From Pohlia nutans (taxonomy: Eukaryota > Streptophyta > Bryopsida > Bryales > Mniaceae): a stretch of DNA of 64,000 nt. The notes under the pieces were generated by a model. That model made no database searches. It was given only the letters and a program-made list of their open reading frames with translations, and was not told where the DNA came from. Positions 49,011 to 60,000 of the stretch are shown piece after piece; position 1 is the first letter of the stretch; every line of letters begins with the position of its first letter. Position numbers and translations under genes: made by a program. The stretch spans positions 8,204,501-8,268,500 of the forward strand of contig CM040107.1 in assembly GCA_022496805.1 (NCBI GenBank), in the 5' to 3' direction.

Positions 49011-50749
49011 GGACTTTTTGAGTAGGTAGATTAGGACACTTTTCGTGTATAGACTTTTAGGGTTTTTATGTTTGCGGCGGCTTAGGATAGAAACTGAACC
49101 GTGGAGAAAGCTCCCCGGATTTCCGGATCCCGGGAATGTAGGATCTGAGGAATTCCCGGATCCGGACGTTTAGGGTTGGCTTTTCATTAAGGAATGTTCG
49201 TCATTCCTTGGGTCTTTTTGTGTATCATTGTTCCCTGTATATGAGTAGAAGCGCATATTCCTTTCACAAACTTTGTGTGTATGTGTGTGTGCATATGTGT
49301 ATTTGCTTCTGTTATTGCCCGAAACAGTGGCGCAACTAGTCCCTTGGTTACCGGATGGATTAGCCGGGTTCTGATGTAGGATCAGTTAAGAGACCGGAAA
49401 GAAGATTTGGAAGAGTTAGAATCGTTTGAAAGTGGGGTTTTCTGTGTCCGGTTGCAGGAGATAACCCGGGTTAGTGGCTAAGTGAGCAAGAGGGGGTACT
49501 CCGGTTCTCTCCGAACTCCTGGACGGGTAGTTCAGTAGAGGTGCCTGCATCCGGGTAGATCTTGCAATTGTAGAGTACGGGGAAGCTAGGGTTAAACGGG
49601 TCGTGAGGAATCCAATCTCTTCAGGACACCCCGGATACTGTCCATTCTAGTTAGCAAGTCGTTGTAGTATTTTGGAGAGAAGGGGTAAACCGGGTTGCGC
49701 TTGTGTGACCGGCCGTGGGTTTGGGATAAGTCCATAGTTGAAGAGCAATCCGGGAAGTACCCGGACTAGGGAGTTGAGTTTGGAGAACCGAGAAGTGGTG
49801 AATCCCCTGTCACGGAAATCAGTAGCAGAGGGTGTGACTTTTAATCCAGCATCCTTAAAAATGCAAATGGAGAACCCTTTGAGGGAAATTAGAGGTTAAG
49901 GGGAAACCGGATTTACACTACTAAAGAGTGCATAAAAACCAAGACAAAACCAACACACATCTGTTGGAACCAACAGAGAATGGGTTTAATGTAGCAAACA
50001 ATTAGGCATCAGCACAGAATTTACAAGTTTTCTGCTAGAACCAACAAGTTCCTGTTGATTTTCTCTTGGTACTAACAAGTTCGTGTTGATTTTTCCGGAA
50101 TCAACTGTTCCTAACCCGCATAGAACCAACAGAATTTCTGTTGATTTTGTGCGTGTCAGGAACTCCATTTCTCTAGTAGTGTTAGTAGTTGGGTTAGACT
50201 AGGTGGAGTAGGGTTGGTTGAGTTTCCAACCCGGACAGAAACCGGATCTAGCCATAGCCGGATCAGTCAGTAAGGGAGATCCGGTTTTAGTAGGGAAAAA
50301 GGGAGTTAATTGCTGACCGGAAGAGTCACCAATCCGGGTCAGTTTCCGGTAACCTCCGACTTCGCAGAGTCTCCGCGGAACGATAACTCGGAAATCACCT
50401 TTACGAGCATTCTTAATACGGAAAAGTGCGCTCTAGGGGAGTATCCGGTACCATGTGCTACGACAGTATATATGTGGATGTTCGAGCACTTGTTATACAT
50501 GTTGACTAATATTTAGGTATCGTTCTTCGTCTACTCCCCGTACATCTTGTACTCGAGTTACAAATTCTCTGCTTTTGTACGCATTGTATTCTTTGAGGTA
50601 AGATTTGTATTATGCTCATATACTTATCGTATTCTTCATAAGTGGAAGAAGTATATTTGTTTAGTATTTCTCATACTAATGTTTGTACATCGTATTCATA
50701 TGTCATGTTCTAAGAGTATAGTTTAGGATATGTTTCCAGTTTTAAGCAA
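49011..50749. other. Intergenic DNA around a small CACTA element
   Basis: The sequence is moderately GC-rich with many CCGG/TCCGGAT words as far as about 49910 and again after 50182. It probably continues the GC-rich unit and was interrupted by the element at 49916-50181. No recognisable gene is seen. Confidence 0.5.
49916..50181. mobile_element. CACTA-type MITE, 266 bp
   Basis: It begins CACTACTAAAGAGTGCATAA and ends TTTCTCTAGTAGTG with TTA on both sides (49913-49915, 50182-50184). It shares its first ~100 bp with the element at 44492 (AACCAAGACAAAACCAACAC, CATCTGTTGGAACC) but lacks the A-rich interior and the tRNA-like module. Confidence 0.9.
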
Positions 50750-53274
50750 TTGTGTGGAAATCTTTGGATTTCAGGCTTGTCGTACCAGAAGTTTGGTCAC
50801 CCTACATCAGGGTACTCCCCTGCAAATTATATGGAGGGTGTCGCCAGTCAAGCAATAAACTCACTCAATGTTAGCCGCATGGGTGGCCCGTCAATCTTGG
50901 GTGCTACGGTGTTTGCCTCTTTGAAATGCATCGTGAAGGACAATGCAGGCAAGGATGGGTTTTGAGTCGGAGAACGAAAGATAAAAAAAACCAAGGAAAG
51001 ATGAGGTTTTATATGAATGTTTGGAGGCAAGTGGGGTGCAAGGAAAGGACAATGAGCCTGAACTTTCGAGTTGAGATGAATCATCGAGCAATGAGGAGCA
51101 GACAAAAATGCCAAAGTTGCATTCTAGTTCTGGAATGACTCGTTCAAGTGCCCACAATGCAGATTCTGATGAGGAGAAGTCAGTGGATTCAGATCAGGAA
51201 GAAGCAGGAGAGGGGATTGCTTTGAAGTCTCTAACTTGAGAGTTTAGGGCTCCACAAGATCTGCTGCCTCCAAAGGTAGTTGGAGAGGACCACTCTAAGA
51301 AGACTGCCAGCGTTATTGTCCATGGTAGTGCAATATTGGAAGATCCAAAGTTGGATACATTTCACATCCAGCCTAGGAGTAAAATTATTGCAGATGAACC
51401 CATTGATGTGGATGTTGATGATGTTCCTGGTTCGTATTGCTTGAAAGGACGAGATTCAGGAAACAAAGATGAGACACCGACTGTTGAGGCCAATAAAGAA
51501 GGAAGATCGGAGGACGGAGGATCTGGGCGAGGGACAAGAGTGGAAGAAGGTGAGGAGGAAGAACATGAGAAGACACCAATGAAGAAGAAGGTCAAGGGTG
51601 TGGAGAAGAAAATGAAGGCCAGGGTGCAAGGGAATGATGCCCAACAATTGGAGGAGGTGAGCCTAGAAGTCTCCTTAGGAGTGGATGTAGAAGATGCCCA
51701 AATGAAGAAGGGGCTGCCAGTGGAGGAGGCGAAAGACATGCAAGTGGAGAAGGGCGAGAAAGTGACTGGAAAGAAGGGCCAGTCTAGTAGATCGAAGAAG
51801 CGGAAGAAGAGCATAGAAACAGAGAAGGAGGAAGAGGAGTTCCCCATGTCGATGGAGAACTTGTATAGTTGCAAGGCCACCACTCTCACTGAGCTAGTAA
51901 AGCTGACCTGCCCAAAGGAAGAGGTGGTGGGTGCTGAGGAAAATGAAGGTACAGAGGCCCTTCAAAGCCAGCACATGCAGTTGGTAGAGTGACCACAAGG
52001 TCACAAGAGAAGCTCCAATCGACTACACGGGTAAAGAAGAAAAAGATGAAACGTGGCACCTAAGTAGATTGAGCATATGTAGTAGAATTATGTAACCATA
52101 GTCATGTATCTCCCCTCTTGCAGGGAGGCCATTGAAACAAGATCGGGGGGTAATCAAGCCCTCTTTTGTTTATGTTCATTGGTGTATTTTTTGTGGTAAT
52201 TTGCAATTTCGACATGTATGTGGATGCAAGTTTTTGGACCATGGTTTGAGATACATGCCTAATATGAAGGGAGGTTCAGTATTTGTGATTTATTTTTGGC
52301 TCTTGACGCACTTGGGATTGTATTTTTTGGTTGTGAAACGCACCAGGCTGTTTCTTGGTTTGACCTCGGAGATTTGTCAAGGGGGATGGAGCCCGTTCCT
52401 ATTCGAGTTTCTGATCTGAATGTTCATATGATGCCATTCCGATACATGTCAAGCAGCAGGGTTCATGAAAAGGCCGATATTAATCTGAGCCTTTTTCCAC
52501 CAAGGCTTGGAAAGTGTTGTGATTGTCAAACTTGTGATTGTTTAACAAGTGATGTGCCTTGTGAGTGTGCAAAGGCATCTGGTGGAGAGATGGCATATGA
52601 AGAAGGTGGCATCCTCATGGATTGCTTCCTCCAGCAAGGCAGCCCCATGCGTTGTAAGAGGACAAGTACAACCTATAGACATGGTGTTGGGGGGGGAAGG
52701 ACAGTGCCTTGTGTGGGAAACGTCAGTCACGCAGATTCATTCGAGAATGTAGTGTGAAGTGTAGATGCCACTATGAGTGTGGTAATCGTGTTGTTCAACA
52801 GGGGATGAAGTATGGAGTAGAGATTTTCCATACAGGCCGTATTGGATAAAGGGTCAGAGCAAGTAGGCCCATTTCAAAAGGTGCGTTTGTCTTTGAGTTG
52901 ACTGGGGAGATTCTCACAAATTCAGAGATGATTATTAGAAATCTTGTAGCTGGAGCTGGACCATCCTTTGCAATGCAGTTGGATGCTAATTGGGCCACTG
53001 AAGCCAAGCTTGATGACAACACTGCGCTATGTTTGGATTCCTCTCTCTTTGGTAACGTGGCAAGTTTTGTAAACCACAGGTTTGTGATCCATCGTTTCCA
53101 AGCTTTAACTTGTTTGCTGTAGTGTGTTTGATTTTATCTAATGGGCTGGGGGTTGGCATTAGGTGTAAAGATGCCAATTTGATTGAGGTTCCAGTGCAGA
53201 TTGATGAATGGGAGAGGAGCATATACCATATCGCATTCTTCGCAAATCGGGATATCTTATTTTGCGAGGAGTTA
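50750..53274 (+). pseudogene. SUVR-like SET-domain histone methyltransferase, 5' part
   Basis: A Lys/Glu-rich region (51336-51992) precedes a pre-SET segment at about 52347-52640: DLSRGMEPVPIRVSDLN, INLSLFPPRLGKCCDC and CLTSDVPCECAKASGGEMAY. These match the pre-SET of plant SUVR proteins, which methylate histone H3 lysine 9. The frame shifts at a G8 tract (52689-52696) and resumes RRFIRECSVKCRCHYECGNR, then reaches a TAA (52847-52849) where the family has the Trp of GWG. It continues GAFVFELTGEILTN and FGNVASFVNHR. A GT-AG intron (53080-53162) restores NHRC and leads into NLIEVPVQIDEWERSIYHIA and CEEL. The exon is cut after 53274 by a CACTA-type element. The role of the first ORFs as upstream exons is inferred. 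Confidence 0.8.
53080..53162 (+). other. Short GT-AG intron inside the SET domain
   Basis: The donor CACAG|GTTTGT and acceptor GCATTAG|GTGT give an 83-bp intron. Joining the exons reads NHRC followed by KDANLIEV, the conserved cofactor-binding motif of SET enzymes. This supports the splice call. Confidence 0.8.
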
Positions 53275-53929
53275 CACTACTAGAAAACTGTGACCACTTT
53301 AGCAGATTTTCAGCAGATTTCTGTTAAGGAGGGTACAGGCGGTCACTAATTGACTCGTTCAACACTTTTCTGTGAAGGAGTGAGCAGAACCGACGTGATA
53401 GCTGTTGACCGTGGCGCCCTTCTTCAGAGGTACCTTTGTTCTCAAAATTCGTGAATATATACTACTAGAAAATCATGACCAAATCAACAGAAATTCAACA
53501 GATTTATGTTGTTCGGGGTACTACAATGACCGATTTCACTGATTTGTAATTTTTTTGTAAAAGTCAATAGTTTGCTGCTTACTTTTCTATTGATTCAAAT
53601 AGTGCAATGACCAAATCAACAAAATTTTAGTGAAAGTGGAATCTTTTTGGAATCTTTTTTGAAATCTTTTAGAATCTTTTGAGAATATTTTAGAATATTC
53701 TGGAATCTATCAAAATATTATAGAATCTATTGGAATATTCTTGTATCTTTTGAATATTCTTGAACCTTTTGAATCTTTTGCACTTTATATGAGAGTTTTG
53801 TAATCATTTAGTACTAGAATAGGTGTTTTATGTAATTGGATTATACAACTGCAATTTTGCAGACTTTCATCATCCCTGACAAACAACAACAGAAGACAAG
53901 CAGCTTGATATTCCCTAAATTAACCCCTA

Positions 53930-54469
53930 AGCTCCCGAGCGACCATTTTCTGGTCGCTGCCCGGAAAAAACGGGCTGCCCGGAATAAAAGAATAAAAATT
54001 TGAAAAAATAAAAATAAATTTAAAATACTGCATCAAGTCTACTTTCCAACCCAATTTGAATTGTGGCAATCCGAGTTAAACTCCACCCGAGAGAAATTTT
54101 CAAAGTAGATCACCTCAACATTGTCTTAGTGTTACAAAATTTGCTATTTGGGGAAAGTAATGATGATTCCTCCATCATTTCTCTTGCTTTTTTGAAGTTT
54201 ACGATAGATAGCCCAACTTTAACCAATCGTACTAAATTTTGAACTCTAAAATTGAAAATTATAATTTATACAAATTTTCGAAGGTTAATGCTATTAAATT
54301 CATTAAAAAATGATCTAAAGATTATTTTGGAAGTTTGACCGTATGGATAATTTGTAAAGATGATACTCTACATTTTGTCTATTGAACCAACCTTCATCAA
54401 ACATATGGAAGGCACATATTATAACACATCTATGTTTTGTCCAATACCCCTCGGGCTTTTAGGGGTTAA
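53930..54469. mobile_element. TTAA-flanked miniature element, copy B (piggyBac-like)
   Basis: It begins TTAA CCCCTAAGCTCCCGAG and ends CTCGGGCTTTTAGGGG TTAA; the inverted ends match at about 17 of 20 positions. Directly inside the left end is a small palindrome (GCGACCATTTTCTGGTCGC). It is the best preserved of the three copies. Confidence 0.75.
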
Positions 54470-54703
54470 AGCTATTGAGGGTGAATCTTGACACACTTCG
54501 GCTGCTGACTAACTTTTAGCTCCATCTGAAACAATTACAGGGACACCCCAATAAATAAACCCACTTGAATGGGACAATAGTCAGTCATCTGTGAACCTTT
54601 TTTTTCTTTCTTCTCTGAATCTCTCTGTGCTAGAAACTTGGAATCTTCTTTTTGTTTCTACACTGTAATCCGGTTTTTTGAAACATTCAATCAATTGAAC
54701 TCA

Positions 54704-55260
54704 TTAACCCCTAAGTGACCAATCGACCATATTTTGGTCGCACCCAAATAGCAGTGACTGCCCATGGTTAGGAAATGATATTTTCAAATTTTAATATCTT
54801 GTCGAACTTGGGGGGGGAGGAGAGATCATGTTCTAGTGTTGTTTGATACATTTCATTTGCAATATTGAGGTTTAGTAAGGAATTTTTCAACGACATAGAC
54901 CTCAATATTGTCTTAGTGTTATAAAACTTACTACTTTGGAAAACTAATGATGTTCTCTCTTTTGAAACTTTTGCTTTTAAAATTTTAGAATAGAATGTTT
55001 AGTTTTAATTAATCATACCAAATTCCATATTCTAAATGTAGAATTAGTACGTAATTTTGGTGAATGTCAAATGGTAAATGAATCTAAGTTCATTAAAATG
55101 AGTATTTAAAACTCTTTTTGGAAGTTTGACCATATAGATAATTACTAAACATCATGCTTTTCATTTTCTCTTTTGGACCAAACTTCACCAAAGTTGCAAA
55201 AGTAACATCCTGTAACACATCTAGGTTTTTCCCTTACCCCCTCTGTGATTTAAGGATTAA
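54704..55260. mobile_element. TTAA-flanked miniature element, copy C (piggyBac-like)
   Basis: It begins TTAA CCCCTAAGTGACC and ends TCTGTGATTTAAGGA TTAA. It aligns with copies A and B through TTGTCTTAGTGTTA, TTTGACCATATAGATAATTA and TCTTTTGGACCAAACTTC blocks. The right terminus is eroded. Confidence 0.65.
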
Positions 55261-55704
55261 CTTAATCATTCACAATTTTATTTTTTTAAACGCAAACTTT
55301 ATAGGCCATTTTGTCATAGTAAAACAACTTTTTTCAAAAATCTTTGAACCAAGAAAAGTTGCGAAATCAAGTTAAGTTTCATCTGCAAAAATTCGTTTAT
55401 GATTTTGAGCCTCCATTCAAAAGTTTTAGACAAAATTCAGAGTCGGGTAGCAAGGAATATTTTCATTGATATTTTCAAACACCCTCTCTGATTTTTGTCT
55501 ATAACTTTTGACTGGAGGCTTCAAATCACAAACGGATTTTTGGAGATGAAACTTAACTTGATTTCCCAACTTTTCTTAGTCCAAAGGTTTTTGAAAAAAG
55601 TTAATTTCCCATGTCAAAATGGCCGCCAAAGTCTGCTGAATTCCAAAACATCGAATTGTAAGTGTTTATGTAAGAAAAAAAAAGTTCTATGTTCATCAAA
55701 TTCT

Positions 55705-55840
55705 AAGTGCGATGGATTGGTTAGAGTGTTGAGTGTTAAATGTAAGGTCACGAGTTCAAACCCGATTGTCAACGGAGTTGTTGAAATTGGGCTGCCCTAA
55801 AAATCCGGGCAGCTAAAAACATTTTCTTGCCCGAAAATTC
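55705..55840 (+). repeat. tRNA-like SINE module, copy 5
   Basis: A-box-like TGGATTGGTTAGAGTGTTG (about 55713-55731) and B-box GAGTTCAAACCC (about 55752-55763) are followed by GGGCTGCCCTAAAAATCCGG and a second CCCGAAAATTCCAGGCAG. The tail links it to copy 4. It lies in the CACTA element within the SET gene. Confidence 0.55.
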
Positions 55841-56032
55841 CAGGCAGTAAAAAAATGTTTTTTTATTTTATTTATTTTTTAAATTAATTTTTTTTTTTCT
55901 TATTTTCAGGTGACGAGATCAACAGAAAACTTCAACAGATTTCTGTTGAATAATGACCCGCTCAACGCGACCGATTCAACAGAAACCCTCAACACTTTTC
56001 TGTTGATTTGGACGGTGAATTTTCTAGTAGTG

Positions 56033-56140
56033 TTAACTTCGGACTATGGCTGTGACTGTAGCTTTGTGGACCCTGGTTTGCCATCCTTTGCTTGCAAGTG
56101 TCGGAGTATCTTTTATAGGGATAGAGTTTCATCTGTATAA
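56033..56140 (+). pseudogene. SUVR-like SET-domain gene, 3' end after the insertion
   Basis: The frame reads LTSDYGCDCSFVDPGLPSFA, CKCRSIFYRDRVSSV and stop. It supplies the catalytic DYG and post-SET region missing from the part that ends at 53274. If the element and one TTA are ignored, the Glu-Glu-Leu codons run straight into Thr-Ser-Asp-Tyr-Gly in the same frame. The post-SET pattern is normally C-x-C-x4-C; here the last Cys is Tyr, and the Trp before DYG is Ser. Confidence 0.8.
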
Positions 56141-56196
56141 AACAGAAAACTACAAAGGTTTCCATAGAGTGTACTTTTGGGATGGCAGAATGTCAA

Positions 56197-56435
56197 GGAG
56201 ATAGAGGACAAAATTAGGTTGTCTTTTTAGTTGGTATCCATGGTACAATGTACATAGAATGTAATAGATATAGAAGGAGATAGAGGACAAAATTTAGATT
56301 GTCTTTTTGGTTGGTATCTATGGTACAATGTACATAGAATGTAATAGATATAGAAGGAGATAGAGGACAACATTTAGATTGTCTTATTGGTTGGTGTCCA
56401 TGGTACAATGTACATAGAATGTAATAGATATAGAC
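56197..56435. repeat. 80-bp tandem repeat, three copies
   Basis: GGAGATAGAGGACAAAATT starts at 56197, 56276 and 56356, each unit including GGTATCYATGGTACAATGTA. It follows the 3' end of the SET gene. The minus-strand frame through it is a repeat shadow. Confidence 0.9.
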
Positions 56436-57031
56436 TGCATGCATGCCCTTTACATAGAAACAGACTGAGTATTTCTAAATACTTAGCCCTTGAGGTTAGC
56501 AAGACTTTTAGTATTTCTCAATACTTAGTACGTGAGATCAATGTCCTTTCAGTAAAGTGGTGCAAACGTATTTCAAAATCAAGACTTTTTCTAACACTTA
56601 TTTTTTGGTTTAAGGTTTTAGAATACAGAGGTTATGACTACAACCAATACTAGATTAATACTACAAGTACATTACTCGTACGATACGAGTACACTTTTAG
56701 CATTGTGTACTAACGTCTGTATAAAAAGTAGTGAAAAGTATTGAATATAGTATATAATATTTGCTTTGTACTGTTCCAATGGTGTATACTTTACATAGAA
56801 GAAAGCTCAAACAATGAATTATCAGTCACATTAATATCCATGACAGAAGGCAGGTGGAATGTACCACAAAGAAACTAAATTACAAATCCCTTCCATTAAA
56901 ATAAAAAGTGTTTACAAACACTCAATGCTTGATGAAACAGGGTCTAATAGTATCCAAGGACACTAATACCAATATTGACAAGTTACAAGCAACACCGTAG
57001 TACTGTGTAACTACTCCTCGTTGAATGCCCA

Positions 57032-60000
57032 CTAATCATGCAAAGCATCTTTGCATACTCTCACACTTTTGTTGGACATCTTGTACACTGGGGAGCCCTT
57101 GGGGAATTTGCACGCCTTGACGAGATGTGCGTTGACATGCGCATCTACACCATTATTGCAAAATAGGTAGGTTTTGTCTCCACGTCCGTGTTTCTTGAAG
57201 TACTTCGCCTTTATAACTTCAGCTCCAACAGCAAAGATGCCGCCCCATGGACAATGTAGGGGCTCTTGTAGCTCAAACTTGGATCTTAAGCAGTGCAAAA
57301 TGTAGAATTCCACGCGGTCTTCATTATCCTCTTCTGCAGGTATCATGAAATTATCGCCCACCTCAACCAAATCTCCTAATTCCAATGACACACCATCATG
57401 CACCCACTTAGCCTCGTTGTCCATTGCCTCTATCTGTGCAGCAACCGAAGCAGCGATCTCTGGTACTAGCCTTTGAACGTCCCAAGCCTGCACATGAGAT
57501 AAATTCAAGCAATTAGCCCAATCGCCATCAACGCATGGTATAAAAAAACAAAACAAGGAACGTGTCTTGAGGAGCGTAGGGTCAGTTTCAAAAAAGCCCA
57601 TAATGGAGTATAGCGATTTAGATCCTAGAAACGTGTTGCAACGGATGCTTTTGTTGGTGTGGACAACTTCGTCCTCTCCAATATGCCAAAATACACGAGA
57701 GAGGAGAGGGGCCGCGTCTAACTTTGTCTGTATGTAGGAGCTCGGAACCCGCTCAGTGTACTTCTCTTGTAGAAAGTCGACGACTTGTGCAGCATTCCCC
57801 AATTGCCTCGAAGGATTTTGAATTTGTTCCGCAGCTAACGGCCTCTTCACTACCGCCCCGGCCCCGTCCCACTCTCCCTTGCCATGAGCAGTTCCATCGC
57901 ATGTTGCATCCCCTGCTGAGTATGGGATATCTTGCCGCAAAGTACATAGCTCTTGCACACTTAAACTGAGCGCTACAACCATCACTATACACCCAATGTT
58001 CTTCGGGAATAAATCCCGAGTCTTCCAACCAATCCCAATGCAATGGCATGCAATGTTGGATATAAGCAGAATCGTGATCTTTGTCATCCGATACATAAAA
58101 GTGGGTCTGCTTCATGATGGTTTCACCTTCCTTCCACATTGTAATGTGAACAAGGATGGTTACGGATGTGCTAAAATAATATAAACTTTGCACTTCATTC
58201 TGAATACCAAAACTATAATTCTCTGCAAAATCAATGTGTGACACGAGTACTCCCTCAGGGATGTTAGTCATCATTAATTGGCATTGCTCGTCCTGCCATC
58301 TCGCCTTGGAGTTGTGGGTGATGAACGTAGACACTGTCTTCTCCATGTAGGACAAGAAGTCTGCCACAGGGGTCTCTCTAAAAGCCTCCCTCAATCGATT
58401 TTTGGGCTTTCCAATCCTCTTATCAATGCCGACGTCATAGTATTCAAAACACTTCCACTTCAGAAGAAAGGATTCAGTAGTGGATAATTCCAAAGGGCAA
58501 AGAGGAAATAAAATGAAGCCACAATCTGGACACTCTCCCATGAGGCATTCGAGCTTGTGCCACACATCCAATTCTCTTTTGGGACACACACAAGATTCCC
58601 ACATCAATGTGATGCGCTTGTATATTGCCTTGTGACCATAGCAAGTCCCTTCGACCTCACCTTTACACACTTGGCATTCACAGCCACATGTGGTCTTTGA
58701 ATGCAACCCCCTTTGTTTACCTCTCAGCAAGCTTAATCCAACTTTCATAAAGTCCATTTCTACGGGGTATATACAACAACATGTGTTTGGTTCCTTTAGT
58801 TTCCGAACCCACCTTGGTTTCAACCATTCAAAGGCACTCTGGCAGACGCTGCACTCTTGATGAGCCTCCTTAAAACGCAAGAAGAATGTAGTCTGCCAAC
58901 CAAGGAAATTGCTTTAGAAACTCTTAAACCTAGTGTACTAAGAGTAAAATAGCCCACTACAACCTTTGTAGAGACAACTACTACGAGTACAACTAGTATT
59001 AAACTAGTGGTTTATAGTACTGTATCTTTTAGAGCTGTTACTTTAGGGGGCCACAAAAATACAGTAGCCACAAAATACAAAAATACAATACTTCAGTCAT
59101 ACTATCGGAAAGTACTATACATATACAACGTCCAGACCTCATAACTACACCATATACACGAAGTGTTTACAGTGTACATAAATAAGTACTTATGGTAATT
59201 AAGAGTACAAGTAGTTGACACAAATCTCAAACTTACATACAGTACTCTAACTTTGTGTACAATTTAGAGTACAAAACGATTGATACCAATCTCAATAGCA
59301 AACATTAGTAATGTTCAATACATAAGTACATATAAGGAGTACCAAATCAATTGTAACCAAAGGGAAGCAAAGTATTTAATGTACCAAACTCCTACATGGG
59401 TACACCCAGTGATACCTTTTTGTATATTAGCAGTACTTGTTACCCACATTAGTGCAGCTAGCCCTTGAAAAAAATGGAGATCAAGTACACAGGGCTCTAT
59501 ATATATTTAATGATACTAATGATACTCATAAGCTTGTATTCTATGGTCTAAACCGCATACAAGGAACATGCAAGACGTACAATATGTATAATTTCAAAGG
59601 AAAATCTTACCTGTGTCTCGCAGAGGTAGTGATTGGGATGAGGCTCCACCCAAAGATTCCTTCCTATCCTGTGTTTGACAACGTCCTTCTTATTTGGCGA
59701 AACTTTGGTTTGACTGTCCCACCAAACTTCAATCTGCATTTTCATGTAATCAGACAATCCTGGTCTCTTTTGACGGTTAAGGCGAAGCGGAGGCAACAAC
59801 TCTTCAGGATTCAACTCATAGACTCTTCTATTCATGGCTATAGTCATGCTAACTGTGGAAGTATCTAGCACGCGCGACAATGCTGATACCCCATTGACTC
59901 CCAAACTGACTGCAGCATCTAACAACACTCTCTTCCTTGCTAAAAGTTTGTTCGAGTTTGCCACCTTCACCAACTGCAACTCATTCTTAAAGTTTTCGAT

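Larger units (their letters stand above)
53275..56032. mobile_element. CACTA-type element inserted in the SET domain, 2.76 kb
   Basis: It begins CACTACTAGAAAACTGTGAC and ends TGAATTTTCTAGTAGTG with TTA on both sides (53272-53274, 56033-56035). Subterminal words CAACAGATTTCTGTTGAA and relatives occur near both ends in both orientations. A second terminus-like sequence (TACTACTAGAAAATCATGAC) lies at 53461. Its interior holds two TTAA-flanked miniature elements, a tRNA-like module and a TGGAATCTTTT/GAATATTC-rich stretch (53636-53780). There is no transposase. Confidence 0.85.

Noticed and set aside
50750..50965. A WIYLD domain at the start of the SUVR-like gene, as in some plant relatives.
   Set aside because: The translated residues do not show the expected pattern, so I only treat this as a possible upstream exon.
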